A stretch of 64,000 nucleotides of DNA from Hyalella azteca (Eukaryota; Arthropoda; Malacostraca; Amphipoda; Hyalellidae): NCBI RefSeq assembly GCF_000764305.2, contig NW_025944135.1, positions 372,001-436,000 of the forward strand. The letters are read 5' to 3'. Numbering within the stretch: the first letter of the stretch is position 1; each line of letters starts with the position of its first letter. The position numbers and the translations under genes were made by a program. This document shows positions 25,801-38,122 of this stretch, one piece after another. The notes below the pieces were generated by a model, which made no database searches, was not told where the DNA came from, and saw only the letters and a program-made list of their open reading frames with translations.

Positions 25801-28800
25801 CCTCATAACCGATTCCATCACCTTACACACAACACTTGTGAGACTTACAGGACGGTAGTTACCTGGGTTACTCCTGTCACCTTTTTTGAACAACGAAACT
25901 AGTTAACTTCGAGTCCACTGGTCGCTCCTCAATAGCTGGAATACTGTTCAAGTTCTCATCTGTGAAGACGCTGCTAAAGAACTGATTTAGAACATTGGCC
26001 TTACCCTCGTCAGAAGGGTAATCAGCTTGTACGTGTTGTACGTGTATCAGCATGTGCCGTCCCTGCACGATAGTCACAAACGCTTTCGCTTTTGTAGACG
26101 GTGTTCTTCATACCTGAGCGGGTGACATAAAGGAGTGACTGTTATATCCTCAATGAATCTCGGCTTTGAATACGGTCCTGCAAGCCGATTGACCATCTGA
26201 ACGCACACTGAACGCTTGTGAATGTAGCTCTGATGCAGATGTTGGTAGATGGTAGGTAACCTGTGATTTGTGCTGTTTATGCAAACGGCTGCTGCTGTTT
26301 GCATTATGCTGCTGAGCCCGCTGTTCTACCTACTATTGTACATTACGTACAGCAAAGTACATAGTGTACCTCACCCATAGTTGAAATACATTGTATCATT
26401 ATGTAATTATTATAATACATTACGTGTAATACATTCTAATGCTAGTTCATAATGAAACTCAGTCATTTTGCTCATAGTGAAAACTCATAATGAAAGTACC
26501 TCATTATACTGTCGTGTGCTTTCCGGGCGCTTACCAAAGGCAAGGAGAAGACAGTCTTGAGTACATAATGTGCTGTTCTAATAAGAAAGCACATTACATC
26601 ACAACATAATGTACGTACAACAGACTACGAAAAAAAAACGATTTTGGCACATAGTGTACCTTTTTCATAATAATTGTAAAATAAATCATAATATAATTTA
26701 TGTTATTATAATGTTCGTACCACAGGCTGCGAGAAGACGATCCTGTGCTTGAAGGTGACAGCAGCAGGCAGGTCCCCGCAGCCGATGAGGGCCGCCGTGC
26801 CGTTGTGGTAGAGCCTCAAGACGTCGCCGTCCTGCAGGCCCTCGGGGGGACCGGAGTACGATCCGTCCTCCTGGTCTGGGTCGTCGACCGGGTACAGGAT
26901 TTGTCTGTTGTTGGAACGCAAACTGACATTCTTCGTTCGTGATGTTTGATAAGCGGTTAAGATAAAGTCGACCGGGTACAGGATTTGTCTGTTGTTGGAA
27001 CACAAACTGACATTCTTTCGTTCGTGATGTTTGATAAGCGGTTAAGATAAAGTCGGCCGGTTAAAGGATTTGTCTATTGTTGGAACACAAACTGACATTC
27101 TTTCGTTCGTGGTGTTTGATAAGCGGTTAGGATAAAAGTCTACCGGGTAAAGGATTTGTCTGTTGTTGGAACACAAACTGGCATTCTTTCGTTCGTGATG
27201 TTTGATAAGCGGTTAAGATAAAGTCTACCGGGTAAAGGATTTGTCTGTTGTTGGAACACAAACTGGCATTCTTTCGTTCGTGATGTTTGATAAGCGGTTA
27301 AGATAAAGTCGGCCGGTTAAAGGATTTGTCTATTGTTGGAACGCAAACTGACATTCTTTCCTTCGTGATGTTTGATAAGCGAAAGATAGAATCGGCCGGT
27401 TAAAGGATTTGTCTGTTGTTGGAACACAAACTGACATTTTTCCGATCGTGGTGAAAGAAAAGCGAATTAGGGTAATAATAGGTCTTATTTGTCCCAATGA
27501 TCTAACAAAGGGGTGAACAATTGCAAATTTCAACAAGCGATGCGTAAATGAAAATTTTCCGACTGTACCCTAATTTTTATGAATTATTAACTGATTACAA
27601 TTTCAAATGAACAGAACTTGGATGTCTTGAACACTCTTCTCTTTTCTGAATATCATCAGGATTCTTTTATCAATTTTCTTTTCTTGGCAAGTTTAGACTA
27701 TGTAAATCATTAGTATTGTCTTAAGAAACATGATATAAGTAATAACGTTTCTGACCCTGAAGTTTCAGTATTAATCTCTATAACATATTTCCTTCGTCAT
27801 TATGTGGAAGACATTCGAAAAGTAAGAAATTTATATGTATACATATATTGGTTGAATATATACAAAACGCGATAATTGGAAGATGTTTCTCCTTTAATAT
27901 CCCGATTACTGTTTTTCATAAGCTCGATTAAAACGAAAAACTTATTTAATTGCGTATATTGACTAAATACGTAGAACAAAAATTATGATAATAGTAAGAC
28001 ATAACATTTGATTTTCGCATTTTTTCTATACCCGGCATCTAAAACTCACATCCAGTTGTTGTGATCTTTGATACCGATCACGGTGACTTGTTGTTTTTTA
28101 CCGGGCATGACTTTGAACGGATACGTAAAGTTATGAGAGTGCAGATAGCCTCCGTTGATGCCAGTGTTGCGTAGAGTTACAAAGTTTCCGTAACCAACAT
28201 CTGTAGAAATTTGATCAATACTGTAAGATATTCGATGAATATTGTGCATGTAATCCATGTATATCATTATGTTATACTGCGGATTTTATATTTCAACTGA
28301 CTTGAATTCGCATTCAATCGTTTTTCATTTAAAAGGTCCAAATAACTTTATTATTTCATTGTCGTTTCATTATTCATATTTCATTGTCATTGTTTTCCTC
28401 ATGCCGTTAATTAACATATTTCCGTCGATGACATAATTAACTTTCTTCGGTTTAGATAATAATTTAACAAGGCTTATGCAAATTATTTGCACCACACCAA
28501 CTTGTCAAGCAATTTCAATTCAATAGGATATTGATCACACTGGACCAATCAAACTTCTATTAATGCTTATACATGTTTGATTTTTTGCTTAAATGTAGCG
28601 CACTGACCAGCAGGTTGGCTGAGGTTATGCAGGTTGTTGCCAATGAGTCGCATTTGGAAACCAGGGCTGTGTGAGGCTTCTTGAAAAAACAATGGAGAGT
28701 TCCTGTCCATGTGGGAATTATGTTAAAAAAATTAATTCCCAATTCTATAATATAATTTATTCAATATTAGCGAGTTCAAATGAAAAAAAAACAACGTTGT

Positions 28801-31800
28801 GGCATTGATCACGAGTATTTCGTGATATTGTGCACTTGAAAAAAATTAAGGATCTATATTCTGCTATACTATTTACCTTGTAGACATTTGAAATTTTTGA
28901 GCTCATGGAAAGTCGTCAACGAATGATATATCAAATTTAGACCGCCAAGATTGAGCCATGGATGAAACATATTTTGTGTTTGTAGTAAATCCTCGTGTAG
29001 AACAAGACAAGACGTAAGTCAGAGCCAAAAAGCTGGTCAATGTTAAATATTAATTCGCTGTACATGATCACATATGAATGAGATACGTGAACATGATAAT
29101 CATCATGTTTGAGAATGAAATCAAACGTCCGTGATAATTGCATATTTTTAGTCTTATGCGGGTGAACGATGTTTCTTGAAAACCAAAATAAACAATAACG
29201 AAATTTTATAAGGAGCGCTTCAAAAAAATTGAAGTTAACAGTTAAGTGAATGAAACTTGGTAAAACTTCACATTTTAAATCACACGGGAGAAATTAAAAA
29301 CTAGCCTCATCTGGCAATAAATTGAATTAACTTAGATGATTTATTTCGTAAAAACAAATTACTAACTTCATTTATTTAAACTTGCGCGAAAAAATATAAA
29401 ATCAAGATTCCATTAAGATATTTCAAGCTTTATTTGAATTAAATGAATGCGATTAGATGTTAATTTGTCTGAGGGATGAAAAGATTGTGGTGGTCAAATG
29501 ACGGTCAATTCATTTCAATTAGAACGTTCAAAATTTATTAGCCAGTGCATTCTCTAAGTGCTTTTTACCAATCATGACTCACGAATGAATTAGCAGAGCG
29601 TCGTGGATTACGAAAAACCCGAAGTAAATCAGCATTGGGAGGACAATGAGAGCTGCCACTCGTGCCAATAGGTGCTGTGCTATTTCCGTCTGAAAAAAAC
29701 GTTATACTGATTATTATTATTGTTGTTATTATAATTATTATTGGTATTTTCATTATTATGGAATCAATTATAAAGGCTCATTGTAGTGTATACGGACTTT
29801 GTCTGTTTAAGCCTTTAACAGCCTTTAATAAGGCTGTTAATATCGATTACACCCAAAGTATTGTTTCATTCGCATTACACCAGTTATCCCGATTACACAA
29901 GTTATCCCGATGTTCCGAAGCGCTTCTTTACTTAACTGTACAAAAAACAGCTGTACAGAAAAAAATAAGTAGGTAAACTTAAGCCTATTGTTTGCTTCAC
30001 TATTTGGCTTCAAGGCAGTTATAATCCGAAATCAAATAAATCGATGTAATTACATTAAAAATTACGTTACTAAATATTTCGCTAATAGAGAAATTTTCCG
30101 CCCCCATTTTTTCGTCTTAAACTCCTTGAATGAAAACTCAAAATCACCCAATTAGAATCCGCGAAGATGTTCCAGAGTTGCGACGCGGCGTGCAGGCCCA
30201 CGACGGCCACCGTGAACAGCCCCACGAACTTGACGCTCACCACGCAACCCAAGAAGAGGCCCGTCGCCCCCAGGCTGGTCCACCACGGCCCACTGAACGC
30301 CCCTTGCCTAACGTGTAGCACAATTTTAAAAATTATCCACTTTTTTATTCAATTGTTGATGCTGCGCAGGGTTTATTCACTTTCTTTGGAAATTGAAACT
30401 TGTGATCTCGTGAAACGTTGCATGAATACTCGAAGGGGATTAGTTTTATAGATGGCCAAAATGGATGCCAATTGTCTTGGATTTAGCAGTAATAAAACTG
30501 TAAATATTCTCCTTAAAATTCGAGACAAATTTAAAGATTTAACTTTACATCATATCAGTAACCGATAAGAATTACCATATCTCCCACGTGAGCCACAAAA
30601 TGTTCCAATAAAAGCAATCCCCTCAGAGAAACGAGTGCGATTTTATTCAAATCGCTAAACATTTTTTTGCCATTGTGTGATCCTGACCCAGTATGAAATA
30701 TTTTTCATATTTTTTCAATGTGTGGGTGATCCTGACCCAGTTTGATACGGCTAAGATGTGTATCATTGCAAGGTGCAGAAAGTGAGCCACTATTTTGGTC
30801 AAGCCAAATAGTGGTGACCCGTCAAAATTTGGTGACCCGTCAATTATTCTGGATGACCGTGAGCCTGACCTTTTACTATGCAAATTTGAACTTCGAAAAA
30901 TATCCAAAAATATCCGAAAATTGCTTAAGAATATATGAAAGTGCACGCATAGATGACATTAATAATTCTGCAATTATAAAACAACATTAGTACATTTTAA
31001 TTACAGTTTATTTACAATATAAACACAGTATATTATTTAGTTACAGTTTATTTACAATAGAAACACAGTATATTATTTAGTTACAGTTTATTTACAATAT
31101 AAACACAGTATATTATTTAGTTACAGTTTATTTACAATATAAACACAGTATATTATTAAGTTACAGTTTATTTACAATGGAAACACAGCATTTTACCTCA
31201 GCGTTGCGTGCTGCAGGCGACACAGGCTGAGGAAGGCGGCCATCATGAAGAACATCAGCGGAGCGTCCAGCAGGATGAACCTCGTCAGCAGCAGAGTACC
31301 GGTCTCTGAACAAAAATCTTTACTTCATTTTACGTTAACAGTATCGCACGTCCTCTTCTTTAACACTCAATAACAATAAAGTAGGTTTAATATTTTTAGT
31401 TTTTCTTTTCGATATTTTATATACCGCAGAATTTCCTGGACCGCTACATCAACGACGAAAAACCGATATTCTTGAAACCATTTTTGCATGCAATTTATTA
31501 CCCTCCTGAAAATAAAATATACTGTAAAATATAAATAATATAGAACAATAAAACAATATATTAAAATATAAATTGCAAAAGTTAATGGAAAATATAAAAA
31601 ATAGTAAAAAATTAATATAATAAAATATAAATTGCAAAAGTTTAGTATAAACAGAAAAGCAGGCAACAAAGACCGGCCGTGACGAAGATAGCGGCGAGCA
31701 GCGCGGCGGGCAGACGCCGCGTCATGGACCACGCGCACCCGAACGCAAGGGGCGCCAGCGCCGTGCCTAGCAGCGTGCATAGCTGTGGGGGGTGGGAGGG

Positions 31801-34800
31801 AACTTAGCAGGTTAGCATCATTAAGAAATGAGTATTATAATGAATATCCATTATATTCATATGTTATGTCACAATATGATACTATCAATCACATTGTGAA
31901 AGGCGTTGAAGATTCGATACCCACCTTATAAGAGCTTAGCATCATTAAGGCAATGAGTGTTATAATAATTATTATTCATATTCATTGTTTTGTCAATATG
32001 TGATATTGCCAATCATTCTGTTTTAAGCTTAGCATCTTTAAGGTAATGAGTATTATAATAATTATTCGTTATATTCATATGTTATGGCAATATATGATAG
32101 TGCCAATCATACTGTTTTAAGCTTAGCATCATTATTACAATGAGTGTTATAATAATTATTAAGTATATTCATATGTTTTGTCAATATATATTAATACCAA
32201 TCATACCAGCAACATTATGACAATGAGTGTTATATTAATTATTCATTATATTCATATGTTTTGTCAATATATGATAATACCAATCATACTTTTTTAAGCT
32301 TAGCATCATTATGACAATGAGTGTTATAATAATTATTAAGTATATTCATATGTTATGTCACTATGATAATACCAATCATACTGTTTTATGCTTAGCATCA
32401 TTATGACAATAAGTATTCTAATAAATATCCATCATATTCATATGTTCTGTCACAATCTGATACCATCAATCATAATATGAAAGGCGCTGAAGATTCGATA
32501 TCCACCTAATAGGAGCTCAGCAGCGTTATGAAAATGAGTATTATAATAATTAGTAATTATGTTCATATGTTTGTCACTATATGATACTATCAATCATATT
32601 GTGAGAGGTGTTGAAGATTCGATGCCCACCTTATAGGAGCTTAGCATCATAATAGGATATAGTGATTATTCTGATAATTATAATTATAATATTAATATTC
32701 TTCCATTAGGTTCCTATTTTATGCTATCAATTAGGCTGTTGCAGCCTTGATGATTCAAAACCGACCATATTTCTAATGAATCATTGTGTGTCTCCTCAGT
32801 CATATAGTTGTACGATCTGTACTTCCCATTATTGTAATTAAATGATGCATGCTTTGGCTACCGTTCAATAATAATATATGCTTAAAAATGTTTTTACTAA
32901 CTCTTACATTCTATCTTCGATTAATATCGAAAGGTGCTAAAAATTCATTGCCAACTGTGGACATTTCTACGAGTAACTCTTCTAATAATTACACCCTGTG
33001 GAAGTCAGCACAATAGTTCGCACTCAAAACCAAATTTTTAAACACTCGACAGCAAATCGTTTCCATGTAAATTAATAAAATCTTTCTGCCTATTGCAAAC
33101 GATAAATTTTAATTCCTGTTACCTAATATTTACCTTTAAATATCAGCTAAATGCATAAACAAACCAATAAATTGGATAGGTATAAAAGTTTATATATTAT
33201 ATTATATTATGGCCAAATTAATATTATTCACATGGCGTATAACGTACCACTCTCATGTAAATGATTTCTGGGTATCCTTCGTAGCTGTCGCCAGGCTTCT
33301 CGAAGGCAAATGTGCCGTTATAGCCGCTCAAGAGCGCGAAGAACGTAAGAACCAGCTGTCGGAGAGAAATTCATTCCAAATCAGGCTTAAAAATCAATTA
33401 CCATTGCTTGTTAGGTAGGAAACATTTAGCGTATTTAATAATAAAAATATTTATTAGGTAACATTCATAACTACTTAGTAAAAACGGCATTGCCTGGGTG
33501 GTTGCCATCACGGATTTTTTCTCAAATTGAACGATAACGATCGTCAAATTCAACCGAGGAATAAACTCCGCTAACTAGAATATCAGCGGTTTGAGATTTA
33601 TTCAAGATTAAAAGTAGAAATAGTTTATACTGTGTACGTAAATGCATTTTCTAAATCATTAAAACAGAAAAACTGGATATATTCAAATTTTATGAAATAA
33701 TTACCTTGCCTCCTGGGGGATGAACGTCGAAGAAGTAGGTCCTGTTAATATACATGGAAACCATCTTCCCGAAATGTGTCTCATCCCAGCTGGTGGAAAA
33801 TGTTAATGCGGCAAAATAATTTTATTAAATTCAGTTGAATTTAATTTTAATATTTATGAATCATAATTACATAATATAGATATTTCGGACACGTAAGATG
33901 TCCAAATTATCAATTATAATACTCGCAATTCTCCAGTATATATTTTATCATATATCATTGTTATGCTTTCGAGTATTTGAAGTTCATGTATTGCTATATG
34001 TTTCGCTAGACAAATGATGGACAAAAGAACACTGTTCATCACTTACCATTCTAAAAAAGCTATTGTTTGTTCATTATTTATTGCTTTTTGCTTGTATTAC
34101 TTATATGACAATTACATTCCACTTGTTTTATTCATTTATATTCGTTTTTCTGTTCATTACTAATTTTATCTGTATTAGTTTCCTATAAATTCGACCGACA
34201 ATATATGACAAACAACAGACTATTTGTGATGAAGCGACCATGGCAATTTTTTAATAAATTCTATGTAAATTAATAATTAAGATGGCTATTTTTCGAAGTA
34301 ATAAATGAGTGGTCTTTTTAATTAACATACATTTCATCAGCCGACTTCGTTCGCAATCGTTCATTAATGGCTTATCTGCTTAATCAATTCAACACTGTAT
34401 TTTTTAGTCGAAAATTTTTCGGACATCCCGGATTAGACATTTATTTTGACATTCTTGTGAACGATAATACCGAACGAATGCGTACAGATTGTTCTACATA
34501 CTGTATGCATATCCTTACATGACATAATACGGGACGGTGATATAGTGCAGTCTCGTGGCTAGAGTCAGCAACGTAGAAAAGATGAGGCAGCACCACCATG
34601 CTCCATTTGAACCCGACCTGAAAATATTAATGATGTACTGATTGTTATTTTCTTTATCAGGAAGAGAATGATAACTTGAGTTGTGTGTATATTATTACAA
34701 TGAGAAACACATTTGGCAAGCTCCGAATGGGATGACGTGAAATTTTGCAATCATGTCAGTTTCATTCGAAAGTAATCAAGTCTTCGTAATTCGGAACATA

Positions 34801-35860
34801 TGATTATTCACAATCAATATACGATATAATCTATCATTATCTTGGAACCATTCGCAGCAATTATATTTTTTAATTTAATATCATTCTAAGACAGTCCAAT
34901 CTCATTTTAAATATTGACCATCGCACAGGAATATAGTTGTTAGGTCAATTGAAGTTTACCTACCTGAAATCATCGGCAATTTTCTCGACAATTTTTTTCA
35001 ACGAGTGCATAAGATGAAGGCGTGCTGTATTTTCACCCACACATGTTTTAACCGCAATTTCTTGACATATGCTCGTTTCCATTTTAAACGACGGTTCGGT
35101 CTGTTCCGGGCTCATATTGGAGAACTCTGATTATATTGTCTGAATTGTAATTTTAAGTAAGATATATCTATTTTTAAAACATTTTTTAAAGAACAAAGTC
35201 AACTTGAAGGAGCATATTCACTACAAATTTTTCTTCGGCATTTCATATCTTGCCGTTCTGATGACTCGAAACTCTTTTTTTTCTGTCTACATCCACTGTT
35301 GGAATTTTAACTCTAATTCTAAGTGGAATACGTCAAGGAACTTTCAAAATTTAATATTTTATTAACAACTGATTTATTTTTGCAAGAATTCCAATCAATT
35401 TTGGACTTATAAATCTTTCAGATATGAACGTATACCAAACAGCACCTGCGACGATGGACGACTAAAATGTTCCAGGTGGCACGTCAAATTTTTCGTCAGT
35501 TTTCCTCCAGGCCTTACTGCGGTCATCGACCGATGCCGCGAGCTTGGGAAATAAATCAAATAAAACTTTTTTCTGCAAAGAACATAAATATAATAAAATA
35601 GTTTCAAGATGCATGATACGTTCTTAATCATTAGTAATCAAGTACAAGTGATAAAGTTATACTTCCAGAAGAATTTTTACATAAAAATTTATCTATTCAA
35701 TCATAATTTTCTGAATTGTTTGGTAATTAGGTTTAACATGTGTATTGTGATGAGAAAATTAGCTCATAGATCTCTGATGATTCAAAATAATGCTTCATTA
35801 GAAGTGTATAGACGATTTACTTACATCTTCGTCTGATTCTACGCATGGGAAGGGACTCAT
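19877..35860 (-). CDS. POMT2: POMT2 copy A, protein O-mannosyltransferase 2 (ancestral-like copy)
   Basis: Twenty exons in coding order: 35825-35860, 35518-35572, 34964-35024, 34519-34617, 33705-33789, 33248-33355, 31674-31782, 31197-31305, 30148-30307, 29583-29689, 28608-28702, 28050-28200, 26721-26904, 23065-23327, 22076-22164, 21771-21922, 21301-21454, 21014-21151, 20738-20828, 19877-19985. All phases agree, giving 784 codons plus TAA. The enzyme is a polytopic ER membrane protein that transfers mannose from dolichyl-phosphate-mannose to Ser/Thr, normally in complex with POMT1. Visible landmarks: a first TM at about 52-80; WDETHFGKM (85-93) with the essential Asp86-Glu87 pair; [21 protein letters not shown]; a KFVGLF transmembrane segment; luminal MIR repeats (GNNLHN, GYLHSHN, then HNNW) at about 310-570; RPWMWPICY; and [20 protein letters not shown] near the end. 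These match canonical POMT2 better than copies B and C do. Exon 14 carries an acidic/Ser-rich insertion. Exon 1 encodes only 12 residues. Confidence 0.95.
20440..20700. repeat. Decayed repeats in the last intron of POMT2 copy A
   Basis: Irregular copies of a ~60-70-bp unit built on ataattcgagcgggaa and tatactatc. Confidence 0.5.
20985..21061 (-). repeat. 47-bp duplication across the exon 18 donor, copy A
   Basis: The coding end of exon 18 (encoding [10 protein letters not shown]) recurs directly after its donor, with a period of 47 bp (ctgcag at 20986 and 21033). The duplicated exon sequence itself supplies the GTACCA donor. The same structure is found in copy B. Confidence 0.85.
24370..26077 (-). 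pseudogene. CR1-like LINE, 5'-truncated, in POMT2 copy A intron 13
   Basis: Reading on the minus strand: [20 protein letters not shown], the RT core with [13 protein letters not shown] and the catalytic YADD box, then the thumb and C-terminal region to the 3' UTR and a tatag-type tail at about 24390. Stops interrupt it at [14 protein letters not shown] (about 25635) and after NADKC (about 25252). It has the same orientation as the host gene. Confidence 0.9.
26078..26720. other. Intronic sequence, not recognised
   Basis: A short minus-strand frame (26074-26304) borders the LINE but shows no known domain. The rest is AT-rich with several cattatgta-like repeats. Confidence 0.35.
26884..27470 (-). 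repeat. 85-bp minisatellite that multiplies the exon 13 splice acceptor
   Basis: Seven units of 83-86 bp start at 26884, 26968, 27053, 27139, 27224, 27309 and 27392. Each contains, on the minus strand, the last ~60 intron bases, the acceptor (ccaacaacag) and the first coding bases of exon 13 (encoding Q-I-L-Y-P-V-like sequence). Only the unit nearest the gene body continues into the exon. Two units have the acceptor altered to ccaacaatag. Confidence 0.9.
31001..31190. repeat. 40-bp minisatellite next to the exon 8 donor
   Basis: Five units of exactly 40 bp (ttacagtttatttacaatat, then aaacacagtatattatttag) end 6 bp from the exon 8 donor of POMT2 copy A. Confidence 0.9.
31805..32665. repeat. 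~100-bp tandem repeat array in POMT2 copy A intron 6
   Basis: About eight units of 95-110 bp contain agcttagcatcattaagg, gagtgttataataattatt, a ttcatatgtt segment and gccaatcatactgtttt. Units vary by small indels. The array begins about 20 bp upstream of exon 7. Confidence 0.8.
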
Positions 35861-36350
35861 GTTACTCCTTACGTCTCTGATACATTGCAGCCACTACTGC
35901 AGAGTAAAATTTAAAATCATGTATTGAATTTTCTGAGCAGTTTTAGTTTTCAAAATGCATTTGAGCACAATTTCTATTAACTACATATAAACCCTAATAC
36001 CAATTTACTTTCTTTGTTTCAATTTGATTATCTAGCTATGATTTTAGCATAGCCTGTGTCTGGTTAGAATATTTGGCGCTTCTATGTATAATTAATTACA
36101 ATTGTTTACATTCGCCGCACCATAAATAAAACTCTATAAATTGATCAAATACGTTTTTTCTGCAATAAAATTACTTGATTGCTGTGATCGCAAATACCCA
36201 AGTTTATGTCTAAATTACGAATATAAAATATGTTACATATAATTCAAGTGTTTTGGTAGTCGAATTTCGTGTTAGTTAATTATCTTCACTTCATTCATAA
36301 TGAAACTTTGCTGGTCATGACTTACTGAATACAAGAAAAATTCTGGCGTT

Positions 36351-36545
36351 ATGAACAACGATAAATTCAGTGCTTCAGTGCGCAGCGGCGTGCCACAAGG
36401 AAGCGTTCTCGGGCCTATTCTATTCGTTGCGTTTATAAACGATCTGCCAGAAGCAATGTCTAGCGTTTGCTCGATGTATGCTGACGACACAAAAATTTAT
36501 AATACGGTGAAGAATACGTCGCAAAAAGTACAGTTGCAAGGTAAT
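36351..36545 (+). pseudogene. CR1-like LINE, RT core fragment only
   Basis: About 60 codons of RT remain, from [20 protein letters not shown] through MYADDTKIYNTVK to the point where a pentanucleotide array begins. It is truncated on both sides. Confidence 0.88.
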
Positions 36546-36549
36546 CTTG

Positions 36550-36647
36550 ACATTCTATTCTATTCTATTCTATTCTATTCTATTCTATTCTATTCTATTC
36601 TATTCTATTCTATTCTATTCTATTCTATTCTATTCTATTCTATTCTA
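36550..36647. repeat. (TTCTA)n microsatellite
   Basis: About 19 uninterrupted pentanucleotide units fused to the 3' side of the LINE RT fragment. Confidence 0.95.
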
Positions 36648-37910
36648 AATTATTATCAATGTTTTCAGTGGTTATCAATGAGGCCGTTTTCGTAGTAACG
36701 AACGACGACCATATAATAAATAAATTGGAGCACAAAACACTTCGAATAATTACTAACAATTTATTTTACTGACATATCTTGACGTGTACACATTTGATAA
36801 AATATCAATATAAGATGACAAAATTTGTTCATTTAGATCAGTTTGATTGAAGGCCAGATAGTGAATTTTATTTACAATTTTCTCAATTGATTTCTCAATA
36901 ATTCGAACTCGATTTCGTAGACGTTATTAGATTAAATATCATGTTTCCGAATGAAACTTTCAACGTTTTACCGACGTTGCGAATGTATCAACATTCATTA
37001 TCAAGTTATAGAACGCGTTGAGTAATGAAATTTAGATCTACATAAGGAAAAAATTGCATAAATAGGATACTAAAAAATAAATTTCGATGGAAATAAATAT
37101 AAAAAAATATTCATTTAATGAATTGTGTCAAAAATTATCAAGAAAACAGTCTTAAATTTTTTACAAATCCAGTAGTTTGAAGGTTGATAAGTTGGAGTCC
37201 AATCCTTAATGATGAGAGCTTCAGCTGTCGTTAGTCGTGTGGTATAACGATGCTGCATGGTTCACTCCTCTACCATTGTGAGTGTGATAGATACAATGTT
37301 CACTTTCGTATGAGAAACTCAAATTTTCCGATTGAACTAAACCGTTCATACAAGCTACGTAGTTTAGATTTATAAATAACAACTTAAAAATTTAACATTT
37401 CCATTTGAAGCTACTGCGAACAAAAAATTGTTTGGGAAAATCAGCTTTAAAAATCATTGATTGCAAGAAAATTTTTCCTTTGAAAAACACACCAGGTTAC
37501 AAGCTTATCTACATGTTTTATCGAATAGATTGCAATATTATTCACATGTTTGAGTCAGTTGTCAAACAATTTTTGTTCTTCATTCTTATTCAAATCTCAA
37601 ATTTTAAACAATCTCGCCACCCTCAATTGGCCCCATTATGATGTCTCAACTTGCCCGCGATCACTGCTATAATAATCCCCATAGATACATATTGAATCCA
37701 ACACTGTTTTTTCATCACATCACTTGTAGTATTACTCCATAAAATAAATCATTAATACCTTGAAATTTATAAATGTAGGAAAAAATCGCGCACCTGAATT
37801 TATTACGAGTAAGTAAAATAACCACACATATAAACTTTATTATTGCGAATAATACAAATGGGACATAATTATCACGTATAATATTCATCTACAACTCATT
37901 ATATTACATT

Positions 37911-38122
37911 CTATATGAGCTCCCACGAGCTGAGCCAGCTGAGGTGCCGTGTGTATCAGTGTAGGGGCGTGCTGACAACACCATTTTGCCGTATAATTCT
38001 CCTAATGACGTATCGAGCTCATTTATAACGTATAATACTCATAATGACGTATCGAGCTCACTTATAACGTATCATAGTACGTTCTATATGAGCTCCCACG
38101 AGCTGAGCCAGCGCAGGTGCCG
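37911..38122 (-). repeat. 173-bp duplication of the POMT2 copy B C-terminus in its 3' UTR
   Basis: The end of the last exon (minus strand, encoding LSSWELI and TAG) at 38084-38122 recurs at 37911-37951. Between them is a ~41-bp sub-repeat (cgtataatactcataatgac). Confidence 0.85.

Larger units (their letters stand above)
35861..38083. other. Spacer between POMT2 copies A and B
   Basis: It should contain the copy A promoter and the copy B 3' UTR. A possible polyadenylation signal for copy B (AATAAA on the minus strand) lies at 37836-37841, about 245 bases after the stop. The rest holds a LINE fragment and nothing else recognised. Confidence 0.45.

Noticed and set aside
30130..30451. Plus-strand frames opposite POMT2 exon 9 (and equivalents at 48701-48892 and 62198-62502)
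   Set aside because: They are antisense shadows of the strongly conserved GC-rich POMT2 exon and show no independent domain.
31367..31780. 137-codon minus-strand frame
   Set aside because: It overlaps exon 7 of POMT2 copy A in the wrong frame and then runs into AT-rich intron. The correct frame encodes [20 protein letters not shown].
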